Positions 24,265 through 36,746 of a stretch of 64,000 nt of DNA are shown piece by piece. Below the pieces are notes generated by a model. That model ran no database searches, was not told the origin of the DNA, and worked only from the letters and a program-made list of their open reading frames with translations. The number at the start of each line of letters is the position of its first letter. Position 1 is the stretch's first letter. Location of the stretch: the NCBI GenBank assembly GCA_024036415.1, contig JAMWET010000178.1:500001-564000 (forward strand), given 5' to 3'. The stretch is from Prochilodus magdalenae. Its lineage: Eukaryota; Chordata; Actinopteri; Characiformes; Prochilodontidae. The position numbers were made by a program, and so were the translations under genes.

Positions 24265-24726
24265 CAAAGGAACCTGTAATGTGGTACACATTGAGGAATG
24301 TTCCCGACTTTGATCTCAGGATTGGGAACACTGAGTAACCTACGGGGCTGTTTTTAGGTAATTATTTATCCCCAATTTTTAGAGACACTGTTAGAGTTTT
24401 CTCCTTCTCAGTCCATCCTTTCTGTATACATTACAGTACCCTTTGTACAATGCTATGAGCTATTGACATGAATTAAATATAGTACATCCAATGCTGTTAC
24501 TATCGCAATGCATTATCACAGTGTCTACACATATAGGCCAGGCAATTTTGGGGGGGTTTTCAGGCCATGTATATCATGATGTGATCGTATTTAATGCATA
24601 AGCCTTCACTTTATAAGTGACCTCAGTACCATCCAATCAGATAATGCCAGCTTTTCTATGGGAATGTCAGTGATATGGTAGAATGAAGTTATAGGACTTT
24701 TTCCAAACTGAGTAATTCTACCTAGG
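24265..24726 (+). repeat. 0.5-kb repeat, copy 1 (ends at GATG array)
   Basis: It is colinear with 27430-27945 throughout: AATGTGGTACACA, GACTTTGATCT, GATTGGGAACACT, TCTCCTTCTCAGT, GCAATGCATTAT, and the shared end TGAGTAATTCTACCT. Identity looks high in blocks with small indels. The element family is not identified. Confidence 0.8.
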
Positions 24727-25256
24727 TGATGGATGGATGGATGGATGGATGGATAGATGATAGATAGATAGATGGATAGATGATGGATGGATGGATGGAT
24801 GGATAGATAGATGATGGATAGATGGATGGATAGATGATAGATGGATGGATAGATGATAGATAGATAGATGGATAGATAGATAGATAGATGGATAGATAGA
24901 TAGATGGATAGATTATAGATAAATGGATAGATAGATGATAGATAGAGTAATGGATGATAGATAGATAGATAGATAGATAGATGGATAGATGATAGATAAA
25001 TGGATAGATAGATAGATAGATAGATGGATGGATGTATAGATAGATGGATAGATAGATAGATGGATAGATGATAGATAGATAAATAGATAGAAAGATAGAT
25101 AGATAGATGATGGATAGATTAATGGATGATAGATAGATAGATGGATAGATGATAGATAGATGGATAGATGATAGATAGATGGATAGATGATAGATAGATG
25201 GATAGATGATAGATAGATGGATAGATGGATGGATGGACAGACAGACAGATAGATAG
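24727..25256. repeat. GATG/GATA tetranucleotide array, 530 bp
   Basis: Mixed GATG and GATA units with longer repeating words such as GATAGATGATAGATAGATG. It ends with GACAGACAGACA. The 191- and 140-codon minus-strand frames (Ile-Tyr-Leu-Ser repeats) come from the repeat and are not genes. Confidence 0.97.
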
Positions 25257-25674
25257 ACTTTAAGCATGGTACTGTCATAAGATGCCACCTTTGCCACGAG
25301 TCAGTTTGTGAGATATTTGGATCTGCCCTGGACAACTGTAGGTGCTATTATTGTAAAACTGAAGCATCTAGAAGCAACCGCAGCACAGCCAATGCGTGGT
25401 ATACCACGGTAACCCAGAGAGCGGTGCTGCCTAGCGCCTGTCCTATGTTGTATTACTCATTCCAGAGTGCTTCTGGAAGAACTGTGCATCGGGAGCTTCA
25501 TAAAATAAATGCCTACGGTCAAACAGATGTACATAAACCTGAGAAGACTGCGCAGTGCCAAGCTTTGGCTGGGGTTGTGTAAAGCATGCCACCACTGGAA
25601 GCGTGTTCTCTATGGTGATGAATCACACTTCTTCCTATCCGGCGTTGACCAGAGGAAGATGGGTGACCCTGTTT

Positions 25675-25815
25675 GAGCAGAGTCTGGTGTCCTCCCAGGG
25701 TTTCTTCCTCCTTCTCTGAGGGACTGTTTTCTTTGCCACTGTGGCCCTTGGCTTGCTGTCTCGGGGGCTTGGGCCTGGATTCTCTGTAACCGGCAGGCTG
25801 ATAGATCTGAGCTTG
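25675..25815. mobile_element. SINE/LINE 3' segment fragment
   Basis: The GGTTTCTTCCTCCTTCTCTG ... TTGCCACTGTGGCC ... TGGATTCTCTGTAA order matches 35140-35265, a segment widespread in fish genomes. A Tc1-like scrap (GGTGATGAATCACACTTCT) lies just before it at about 25615. Confidence 0.55.
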
Positions 25816-27429
25816 GACAGTGCCAGGAGAATGCTATCTATTGGAATGCATGCTCCAAACAGTAAAGTTTGTTGGAGAAGGGATAAAGATCTGAGGCTGT
25901 TTTAAGGGTTTCGGCTCAGCCCCTAAATCCCAGTGAGGGGTGATGTTAATATCACAGTGTCCACAAAAGTGTTATGATGTGCTTCCAACTTTGTGGCAAC
26001 AGTCTGGGAAAGACCCTTACCTGAATGACCCTTTCTCCATTATCTGGGGCAAAAATGGACAATGATATTGAGAGCATACCAACGCTATACAGACCTGTGC
26101 TGACCCCAGGGATTGTACGAAAGCCCACCGATTCTTCTTAGTGACTGACTGACTGAGAAGCAATAGGGTGTAGGGTTTTAACTGAGAAACCCAACCCATT
26201 CCTATCAGCATGAAGAGTGGTTCCTGAAAGCCTGACCAGAGCCTCGCGTAGGAGAGTGAAGCTGCAGATCCCATCTCTTTTCAGGAGTGCATCGAGAGAC
26301 AGAGCTCCTCTCCATTAACCACCATGTGTTTGGCTCTCCTCCTCTCAGCATGGTTTTGTAGGGACTTAAAGACGATGATAAACCTGGACGCTGATAATTA
26401 CTGTGATCATGGCTTTAGGGATGCAGCGCAAGCCAGCAACTCATCAGCCAAGCTGCTGCTCCTGTCCGCTCCACCACAAGCCCTGGATCGGCCCACGGCC
26501 CCCCTCTCTTTTTTCGCTGGACATTTTTGGTTAATGATGCCCCCGCTCGGTAATAGGACCAGCGAGGGTAATTGCGACCGGGGTTCAGAAAGAGGAGGCC
26601 ATTAAAAAACAAACACATGTTTGGACGGTTTCCAGCTCTAGTTAGGAGAGAATCAATCACTCATCAAGCTGCGATGCACGCCGGCTAATGGACAGTCCTG
26701 GAGAGCTGTGTTTATAAAACGCTGAATAAATGATGTGCGTGTGGATGTGTGCGTGTCCCGCAGGCTGCTTCTCCGTGCGCCACGTTTGTCTCGGATTTCT
26801 TGTAGGAAAACTGTAATGGACCCTCGTGCCGTCACCGCTGTGTACTTGCGAGGGGAATTTATGACCTGGTTGTGCTCATTTAAATTCGGTTGATCCGTCG
26901 CATCCTAGTAACCCTAGCAGGTCTGGAACTTTGCGCTGTACCAAGACTGCATTCCATGCGTTGTCCAGCAACTAATACCGAGTTACAGTGCAGGGCAGCT
27001 GTCCACTTCTTCCTTCAAATATTTACAGTTGCTTCTTTTCACTCATAGCTCTGGGCTTCTGTGTGCACAACCTTACGGCACACCCCATGACTCAGGATCA
27101 GGTTGCGGTGTTCATGTTTTTCTGACAGCAGCCTGGTTTTGAATGTGGATTTGGTGAATTATTATTGAGCGTCGCTAACCAGGTTTTCTCTGGCACAGTC
27201 CTGACATATTTCTGCAAACTTTTCGCCAAAACTTGCAGTGATGAATGGCAGCGAGGCACACGTGGCCAACTATAAACAGCATCGCGCCGACGCGGGACCA
27301 GGGCTACATTGTTCGAGGGTCTAGCCTCATTTGAACCGAATGAAATATGGAGTGAACACATTGTTTCAATGTTGTCCAATAAACTGGAACACGGGTGTTC
27401 GTTTAGCGCCTCAGGAGTCAAAGACAAAG

Positions 27430-27945
27430 CCAAAGGAATCTGAAATGTGGTACACAATGAGGAATCCTCTCGACTTTGATCTGGGGATTGGGAACACTCC
27501 GTAACCTACAGGGCTGTTTTTAAGGCAAGGTTCCCTATAGATGATTAATTATCCCCATTTTTAGACACATTTTTAGAGTTCTCTCCTTCTCAGTACATCC
27601 TTTCCCTTTACATCACAGTGCTCTTTGTACATGACTATGAGCTAATGATATTAATTTGATTAATTAACGTAATTAGTACGTCCAAGGCTGTAACTATGGC
27701 AATGCATTATTGTCTACATATACTGGCCGGGAAATTTTGGGGAATTCTTTACTGAGGTTTTCAGGGCCATATATATCATGTTGTAATTTTATTGAATGCA
27801 GAAATCTTCACCTTGTAGGTACCCTCAGTTCCATCCACCCAAAATATTCCCAGCGTTTCTATGAGAATTTCCATGTTATGTTAGCATCAGGTGGTGCTCA
27901 CTTTCCACACTGAGTAATTCTACCTGGGCTAGACGACAGAAAGAT
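27430..27945 (+). repeat. 0.5-kb repeat, copy 2
   Basis: Second copy of the block at 24265, same orientation. It ends TGAGTAATTCTACCTGGGCT and is followed by a short AAGATAGATAGG rather than a long array. Confidence 0.8.
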
Positions 27946-28667
27946 AGATAGGTGGTGGTGTATTGTACTGTCACATAAGTAGGAGGCCAATCACTATATT
28001 AGATTCACACAAACCACATGACTGTAAACAATAGTAGTGTAATTAAAAAATGCTATTTAAATTCATATTTGCATAGAAAAAGTGCAAATCGATATCAGAG
28101 ACATGCTGTTGACCAGTCAGTGCTGGCGGTCCTGCCTGTCTTACATATAGGTCTCAAATTGTGGCATACTACAGACTCATGCACCAAAGTGATCATCATC
28201 ATGCTAGCTCACTTTAACTCTGTACTGTATGGTCCTTGTTTTTGGCTCGCGTCTCGGTGCGTCTCCAGTGGTGTAATAGACTCCCATGAGTTTTCCTAGA
28301 GGGAAGCTGAGAAAGTATAATCAGCCTTATAAGATCCATATGTATGGCCTAATTGTGGTCAGGCAGATGGAAAGAGTTAATTTGGGAGCGATCAAAAGAT
28401 TAGACCATAATGTTCCATAATTTCTTCTATCTGATTCTGATAACATATCATGGTACTTACTTATACGTTTCAGCTGGAACAGGCACTCTTCATTAGAAAC
28501 AGTTCCAGTGAGCTTATTGGGCCATTATATTGCTATTACATCAGTGTTAACTGCAAAGCCGTCGTGTCCACCCTGGGTTTATGAAAGGCATTAGACTCAA
28601 TATGTATCATATCTGTGTCCGCTCTTGGCCGTGATCCTTATTTATGGAATATCATGCTCAGCAGCCA

Positions 28668-28687
28668 TTTTTTTTTTTTTTTTTTTT
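28668..28687. repeat. Poly-T run (20)
   Basis: Homopolymer run, with no recognised element upstream. Confidence 0.9.
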
Positions 28688-29474
28688 GGAGAGAAGCGAT
28701 TCCTAAGTGCTCCTCTCAGACATCACTTGTGGATGCGGTGACACTAAGGAGGCCTTGGACTGGCCTCGACGCTCAGCTCATTTAAATGCCTCGAAATCAT
28801 CAGAGTGACCCAATGTAATTGCTGCCATACTGCCTGATCTGCTAAAGCGCGGTCCCTCGGGGCTTCTGCCAGCTGCTTCTGCTGTGCTGTCATTTTAGAA
28901 AATAAGCTCACCCTAAATAGTCTCCATGCGCATTTCTCCTCTAAAATGCCCTTAAATGAAGTTGGTCACTTTAATGCATTGCATGTTCTGCCATAATAGA
29001 CACAGAGATAGATTTTATCTCTCTGTTGGAAGTAATAACGTCCCACTGTGGGCTGGTGGTTTTATACATAAGGATATGTGGAGGGTTTATGCTGGATGAG
29101 AAGGAGAAGATGATTTAAAGGATACAATTAAGGGCTTTTTGCTGCATATTTGTTTAAATCAAATATCTCTGTGTTAAGATGCTACATTAAGATGTAAACA
29201 GGTCATTTGGAGCAATTTCATGTGAAGCGCTTAGGTCTACAGAAAACTGAACAGGGTGGCTGTGATGGGAACCAGACGTTTGACATTTTTAATCTAAAAT
29301 TGCATACAGATCTTGCACAACATAGTTATCAATATGCTAGCTCATATCTGCCACATCATTGCATGATTGCTTTGAGTTTATGTTTTATAGATTTTATATA
29401 TTTTCATACGTTTTTAAATGCATTCAGGATGGTGGGGTCCATGTAGGATGAAAATAGTACCCAGCAGATGCATT

Positions 29475-29481
29475 TTTAGAT

Positions 29482-29529
<48 letters not shown>
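29475..29529. repeat. GATA microsatellite
   Basis: About twelve GATA units that run directly into the end of the Tc1-type MITE at 29530. Confidence 0.95.
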
Positions 29530-30115
29530 GGGGTTGGACAATGAAACTGAAACACCTGTCATTTTAGTGTGGGAGGTCTCATGGCTAAATTGGACCAGCC
29601 TGGTGGCCAATCTTCATTAACTGCACATTGCACCAGTAAGAGCAGAGTGTGAAGGATCAGTTAGCAGGTAAGAGCACAGTTCTGCTCAAAATACTGCAAT
29701 GCACACAACATTATGGCCCTCGAGCTGACATACCAGAGTTCAAAAGAGGGACAGATTGTTGGTGCACGTCTTTGCTGGCGCATGCTGTGACCAAGAACAG
29801 CAAGTCTTTGTCCATGTATCAAGAGCCACGGTTGGTCAGGGTAATGTCAGCATACCACAAGACAGGACGAACCTCTCACCAGTAATCACGTAGTGACATA
29901 AGGCCACTATCCTGCAAGAGGAATGGCCTAAAATCCCTTCTGGACCTTTTTGTGCAGGATTTGCAGTATATGTCATTGTTAAATGCTACGAACTGTAAAA
30001 CGCTGTATTGGCCGCAAAAGGAGGCCCCTACGAAAATTGACCAGGGTGGCCGTAATAAATGACGGTTTTGTGGTCTAAAAATACAGGTGTTTCAGTTTCA
30101 TATGCTCAACACCTG
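29530..30115 (+). mobile_element. Tc1-type MITE A (transposase fossil on + strand)
   Basis: The ends are inverted: GGGGTTGGACAATGAAACTG on the left, and CAGGTGTTTCAGTTTCATAT ... CACCTG on the right. The inside shows a Tc1 DNA-binding-domain fossil ('GQIV..ARLC', 'MSAYHKTGRTSHQ') and then jumps to the end of the gene, so the DDE centre is deleted. The first CA of the left end is lost where the GATA array abuts. It is a sibling of the element at 37812. Confidence 0.85.
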
Positions 30116-30428
30116 TATATATTGCATGATACTTTATTGATCCCAGAGGGAAATCCAAGGCATCCAGTAGCAGATATGACAATACTACCCAGAAGTGCAC
30201 AACAAGAAGCACATATAGAGTTGTACAGATAGAGCCATTTTAGATACTCATGGCTAAAATAAAGTGGTGGCCAAAAGAATAAAAAAAGAGTCACTGGTGT
30301 CCGTTTGTAAAGTGTAAGAGTATTCTGATCAAATACTGTGCACAACTTCTTGATGACATAACCAAAAGGGCTGTTGGTGCATTTCATATTAACACCTACT
30401 CCAGAGGGCCACACAGTTTCACAGAAAA

Positions 30429-30443
30429 GGGGGGGGGGGGGGG
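30429..30443. repeat. Poly-G run (15)
   Basis: Uninterrupted guanine run inside a repeat-derived stretch. Confidence 0.9.
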
Positions 30444-30539
30444 TTTGCAGAATGGCGATGGCGATGGCTTCCGGGGGGGACAATAATTAAAGTTTTGGAA
30501 AGTAAACACCAGGTGGCAGTGTTCCGCAATGTCATCAAA

Positions 30540-30614
30540 ACTTCCTTTCGCGGGCCGGATTGACAGTTGTACCGGGCCGGATCTGGCCCGCGGGCCGTAT
30601 GTTGTGCACCCCTG
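30540..30614 (-). mobile_element. hAT-type terminus with CGGGCCG-rich subterminal part
   Basis: On the minus strand it starts CAGGGGTGCACAACATACGG and continues CCCGCGGGCCAGATCCGGCC. CAGGGGTG plus 'cggcccgcgggc' is the classic end of hAT elements in vertebrates. The other end was not found. Confidence 0.6.
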
Positions 30615-30829
30615 GTATAGATGGAGGTAGTAGTATACTATTTGCTGAGCAAATTAAGACAGCAGCCATCTTTATCCAGGTTTTACCCAGATTTGCGGTT
30701 CATTTGCCAACTTTTTAACAACAATACTCAAAAATGATGCTTATTGGTTATAGTCCAGTGTTCGTAATCTTATTGTTTGGGTCCACTGTAAGAGATTTAC
30801 ATATGATTTTCTAAAACCAAATTATTTTT

Positions 30830-31110
30830 CTTATACTGTGCATCTGCCTGAAACACTCCACCTCCCAATGAACCCAGTGTGCTCTGATTGGTCCGCTTGC
30901 CCACCCTGTTATTACTTTTAAGCTATGTGTGCACATGATGAAGTGCTAAGCTTACCGGTAGGCGGGCAATAAGAAACGTGTTACAAGATGACATCATCTG
31001 GAATTTCAAGGAGGCGATTTTAGGAGCTGAAAACGGTGGTTTCCATTCGAAAGTGTTTCTCACTATGGCGTGTACTTTGGACTTCATTACTTTGCAGACA
31101 GTTTATATGC
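30830..31110. repeat. Dispersed repeat, copy 2
   Basis: Partner of 1770-2150, with GGTAGGCGGGCAATAAGAAA and GTGTTACAAGATGACATCAT as anchor blocks. It is followed by CTATGGCGTGTACTTTGGAC, which copy 1 lacks. Confidence 0.6.
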
Positions 31111-34096
31111 ACAGAGAAGTACACACTCAAGGAAGGAGAAACACCGAAAAGCATAAAAGGTCCCTATTAAATGTTTTGATTCCTGTTAAGTTTTTTGGCC
31201 ATTTTGGAAATAAAAATATAAAATGACTATACTTGTGAAGATGTAGACGTCCCATCACCACCACTGTAGAAACTTGTAGAGTCAGTTAAGTTTCTCTACA
31301 ATGAAAAGTTTCACATCAAAACACTCTGAATGGCTTTGTTTACACTGATTGATATAAAAATGTTGCAAAAATGTGTGGAATTTTTCCTAAATATGCATTC
31401 GTCTATGTTTCCTTCCTCCTGATTGTACTTTATTACCCCCCTTATTCGTGATGGAATGCTTTGAGGCTGATTGTCACTTGAGATTAGACCAAGCAATAAG
31501 AACATACTCAGATCTAATGGACATGTTCTTACTGGGGCGAACGATAGCTGACACGTATAAAGCACCGAGCGATCTAAGAAGCTGAACACGTACTCTCAAA
31601 TCTCTGAACGCGGACCAGGAAGAATAGAGAGTATAAAACGATCCATCCCCTGCCACTTGTAACCAAATTCCAAAGCTGTAGGAATGTTCTTGGGCCCGTC
31701 TCACTGTACAGCACGGGATCTGCTCTGTTGCAATGCTCCGGTGCTCTAAGGCCTCCGTCTGTCTGCATGCAGGGAAGAACAGAACGGATGGGCCTGATGT
31801 TATCCAGAAGCGCTCTGCGTCAATCTAATCAAAGGGCTAAATCACGGATGGAGCAGCTGGGGCAGGAATGTGTACTTCCTTTGATTGCTCCTAAAATATC
31901 CCGTTCTAGAGGAAGTGCTCAGCTCGAGAGATACCGAGGATCCAGAGCTGGGAATTGGAGTTGTTGTGTAGGGTTGTTTTGATCTCTCACACTAGACGTT
32001 AAGTTGCAGGTCATCTTGAAAAAGCTTCGGGGAGAGGGTTTTCTTTGTGGTGATGTTTGTTACATGATCGTAAAAGCACGTAACAGTACGTTTGGTTTTA
32101 TGAGTGTGACGTTGTAAAAGATCATGACTAACCCGAACAGACCCAGCCTGCATGTTTTGTGTGGGTTGTGGTGTATCCAAGTGGTGTTCCATGTTGAAGC
32201 TTAACTAATGTGACTGCGTTGGCCTCCCACCGCCCTCGACCACAGTCATATATCCTGCATGCCGCATGCCTGCCACCTCCTGCGCTGGTGCCATGGAGGC
32301 TTGTTTATGGTCATATGCAATCATGGCATGGGTTTACTGATGAAGCACTACTGCCTACTGTTATGGCCACTGTAGTAGGATACTATAACAATTAATACAT
32401 TCATATGTGTCACCTGTGTGTGATTTCCATTGGTGGTCCGCTGGCGCAATAGGGTTGATGCTTTGGCAATGCCCCCCAACATCAGCCACCCCACCAATAT
32501 CAGCCACTTACACGCATTTCACCCCCCTCTCTTCACCAGTCGCTTCAGGGAGTGTCTTACTGGTTAGCTTTCTTCACTCTGAGGAGGAAATGTGTCACCA
32601 TGATAGTGTTAGGTAATGTCAACCTCATTGTTAACCACTGACTCGGCAAGATGGCCGATTTTGGGGGACGTCCCTGATTCCAGCAGTATTCTTATAACGT
32701 CAGACGAGTTCTGGACATTACGCTACAGGAACGTCTCTCATGAAAAACATTTATTTGAGTGAGTAAAGTGCTTAAGGTGATTTACAGTCGGCTTAGATTT
32801 CTGATGTTGCGTTCTGAGGTGGCCGATAATAGGGGCAGCTCCTCTACATAGTTTTGCATTTGTTTTGTGTTGTTTATGTTTATGAAGTTTTCCTGCTGGT
32901 CATCACATCCACTAAGATAGCAGCCCAGAGCTTTTCCACATGTGGCTCAGAAGTCTCTTTGAGGGACACTACATCACAGCAATGATCAGCCTGGACCGAC
33001 TGCTTGAGTGACAGTGTATCGTGGATATGAGGCTACTTGGATGCGGCACCTGTCCGACGTTACTTGGATGATGCTGCATGTCACCTGTGGTGCTGGCTGG
33101 GCCGGTCGTGTTCAACTGCAAGTAGTGGACTGTATTGATTTTGGGTTCTGATTCAGTAGTATTCAGTGCACAGTACTGTGCAGCTGTTGTTTATCTTTTA
33201 GTATTGGGGAAGTGCAGATGAGATGAGGAATAGAGAACTGTACAAAAGCTGAATATAATATCAACATTATTTAGTGTGTATTTCATATTTAGTGTGTCCA
33301 CCACCATTTTTTTCAGGACTCACTTTCAAAGGCATCTCCAGACATGTTTTGTTTGACACCTCTATAGTTCAGTATTAGAAGTTGGCTGCATTTTCTAAAC
33401 ATCCAGCTAATCACAGACACAATGAGCCCATGGTCACCGTGATCATTGCCAAGCATCCACTAAATGGGTATAAACCGGGTTCTGTTCCCACTCGATTTCA
33501 GTGGAAAAAATGTCACGTCCCCCCTCATAAGCTGTCAGCGTTTGAAAGAGCAAGCTCTCCCCGGGGAGTAGAAGCCAACCGGCAGACCATGTATAACCTT
33601 AAGTTTGTGTGGCTCCTCGTTCTTCCTCATTGATCAGTAGCATCTAGCTCTGACTATCACCTTGTTGCGTTTTCTGAACATAACACTTAGCTAATCACTA
33701 GAGCAGGCATTCAGTGGACACTGGTGCAGCCGCATAACTTCAGCCTCGTAGATCCGTTAACTAAAGGTCAGTATCATTCAGAATATTTTTCTATTTGCTT
33801 AAACCAGCTCATTTGCCAAGCATATACATTAAATGCTAGTTAGCTAGCTAGCACAGATGTAAAGCTGGCGTTTCCTTCCTAACCCTGATAGCTGTGAAGG
33901 AACTCTTCAACAAAGAATTTGTAGCCTTTGTTCATCTTAGAGTCCTTCGTTGAGGAATATTTTCCAACGATCCTGGAAACATCCTCAAATTTCAGTCTCG
34001 ACAGAGATGAAGTGAAATGTTTCATGGTCAGCCGGGAGTACAGGAACTTGTGCTACCCAACATCGACGTATTTCCGCTTTTTTGTGAAAAGGGCCT

Positions 34097-34310
34097 ATGG
34101 AGCTCCTTCCTGTAATCTTGGAATACACTAACCGTCCAACAACAATGCCTGACCTTACTAATGCCCTTGTGACTGAGTGCAATCAAAACCTCACCGCAAT
34201 GTTCCAGCACTTAAAAGAAGAAGCTGCAACTCCTCACCCTTCTCTTCAGAAGAAACATTGGTTGAGTCTCTACAGACATTGGGACATAAAGGGGCTCCTC
34301 CAGTCGTGTT
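34097..34310 (+). pseudogene. Possible Tc1 transposase tail relic
   Basis: The open stretch contains RPTTMPDLTNALVTECNQN followed by MFQHL, which has the spacing of a Tc1 C-terminal region (…LxxALxxEWxxIPxxTxxxL…). No ends are found. It could be chance. Confidence 0.3.
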
Positions 34311-34924
34311 TACATAATCAGATTCATCTGAGATTTCATAACCCGTGTATTATTGTTGTTTTGAAGAATCGTGATAGAATCAGACAGTGCTGGTGTTAAT
34401 AGATCAGAACGGGCTCATACAGTGTTAGCTGAGTTTAAGAGATCAGGCCTGACAGATTGGCCTTGACTGTAGGATCTCGAAAGTGCCAAACAACCGAATG
34501 TAAATGTAACACAGCTGCTGGTTTACTTTACTTATGGCTGTGCATTTCCAAGTGTGATCTGGAGATACGGCCAGTGTGCCCGGAAGGCAGTATGGGTACA
34601 GCTGGATAATTGCAGACCTCTGCTCCTCGTGGATTAACAGTTAAGAGTGTATAATGAGTGTGACCTTTACATGGGAGCCATTCTGGCTCTGTGATGGCCC
34701 ATTGCAAGACCAGACTCCCTGCCTTTCAAGAACCGTGGGACTTGTTGCCCCATTGCTATTGTGTTTTCATTGCATCACACTATTAGAGTATGCACACTAC
34801 CTCAAAAGTTTGGGATCATTGTTTTTAGTCATTCAATCAATTATTGTTGTAGGTATAAAATGATTCCACTGCCAGAAGAGTAAAAAATCAGCCGCATTTT
34901 ATTTGTTTGTTTGTTTTTCTGTCT

Positions 34925-34975
34925 GTGTGTACATGTGTGTGTGTGGGGGGGTGTGATTGTGTGTGTGTGTGCTCA
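34925..34975. repeat. GT-rich microsatellite
   Basis: Interrupted GT repeat with an internal run of about eight G. Confidence 0.85.
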
Positions 34976-35139
34976 GCTGTCCTATATCAGGTGTATGTGG
35001 CTCCACCTTGGTCCTGTAGGCACCCGGTCCAGCACATTTTAGTGGATTGAGGCTTGTTTTGAAATTTCTGCTCCTCTTTTGTGTTTGCCTTGCTATCTGG
35101 TGTTGACCTGAGGAGGATGAGTTCCTCGTTTGAGTCTTG

Positions 35140-35285
35140 GTACCTCCTGAGCTTTCTTCCTCTTGCTCTGAGAGAGTTTTTTCTTGCCACTGTTGCCTGT
35201 GGGAGCTCACTGGGGGCTTGAACCCGGATTCTCGGTAAAGCTGCTTTGTGACATCATCCGGTAAAAGGTGCTATACCCATAAATT
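35140..35285 (+). mobile_element. SINE/LINE 3' segment
   Basis: TCTGAGAGAGTTTTTTCTTG, TTGCCACTGTTGCC, GCTGCTTTGTGACATCATCC and GTGCTATACCCATAAATTTG make up the well-known tail of a fish retroposon, ending in an AAATTTGACTTGA run. It is related to 25675-25815. Confidence 0.6.
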
Positions 35286-36718
35286 TGACTTGACGTGTTA
35301 ATGAGCTGGTAGGTTAAATCAGGTGTGTTGGGAGGAGGTAAAACACAGAGGCGGGTGCCTCCAGAACGAAGGTTGAGAAACACTGGACTAGCGCTTTAAT
35401 CACACAAACTGTGTCTGTATTTTCAAAGGAATACAGTCCAGAGCAGGACTGAACCATTTATGTAAAATATTTAGTTGAGATTTTCTTACCCAGTATTGCA
35501 AATAGGATTTGTACATCCAAAGTACATCCAGTGTTACACAATGTTCTTCCACACTTCCTGTGTATGTGCGTTTCCACCAGAGAGGTCTCCAAATCCCCAA
35601 ATCTTATGTGGTGTTGCTGTAAGGCAGGACTGCTGGTTCATGAGGTTCAGTTCCTCTGTTTAAAACACGTGCGGGTCTTTTTCAAATTGCCATTTCATTT
35701 AAAAAAAAGAAGAGCTGAAATGTCCAGAGCACGGTGCAGGTGTTTTTCCCATGTGGTGAAGCTACATGACCTACAGGACCGTGAACACCAAAGTAAAGAG
35801 CGTAAAGCTTCCTGCGGACCCCCGTAACCCAATATACCCCTTTAGAAGTATTTATGTCCAGGAAGCTTCCTAAATCTCTTCACGGTTCTCTTCTTCAGTC
35901 TGAAACCTGCGGTTGTGGCTTTGTGAATAATGGCTTCATCTTCATTCACTCCGAGCTGTACGCTCTCTCTCCCCTGGTTCAAACAGAGACACAGCTTGTT
36001 TCTCCAAGGCACGGACGCACAGTGCTCCCTGTTGCCCTGCTAAGCTACAGCACCTGAGCCGAGATGGACAGCCACCTCCATTCTTTACTGTGCACAGAGC
36101 TTCCATACAGATGATCCATCTAGCAGACCAGGCTTTCTAAACTCTGAATCAAACCACTCCTGAGGATCAGAGGTCCTAACTCTTTGGGTTTCTGCTCAGG
36201 GGAGGCACGTCTGGGGACTAGAGCACCGTCATAATGGAGTGATGGGTGCCATGGGACGTCCACCGAGCCATCAAGTCAGCCACTGCCTTGCCATCAGATC
36301 TTTCACTCGCTTCCATCGCCGTTTCCTCTTTAAAGCATCAGCAGTGCAGAACTCCTTCCTTTCTCTCTGGATGTGTTTCTTATTACAAAGCACAGCTTTC
36401 TGCAGCTCTCTGATTACTCATCTGATTGTCATCTCAGTTTATGCCAGCAGAGCACCGAGAAATTCCAGCTTGGCTTCTCGAAAGAAAGGAAAAACCATGC
36501 TCCTAAGCCATCAGCTCCCGTAGAACGTTTAGAGCCTGATGTCATGTTGCTTGTGGAGAAGTATTTCTGGAATGCTGTAGTTTATGAACGAAAGATGAGG
36601 CCATTTCCTTTGCACGACTGTTGAGGAGTTTCTGTTGTGGTTGGCTGTCACAAGGCCTGCTTCGAGGGGTGTGTGGGGGGGGGGGTTCCTGGTTTTAATC
36701 AGTGTATTCCAGAAATAA

Positions 36719-36746
36719 TATAAATAAATAAATAAATAAATAAATA
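36719..36746. repeat. AAAT microsatellite
   Basis: Six or seven AAAT units. Confidence 0.9.

Noticed and set aside
24722..25335. Long minus-strand frames (191 and 140 codons) of Ile/Tyr/Leu/Ser repeats
   Set aside because: Direct translation of the GATA/GATG array; every frame of such a repeat is open.
26283..26327. Possible small exon after TTTTCAG at 26283
   Set aside because: The peptide does not resemble KIF6, and the flanking exons already cover the family sequence without a gap.
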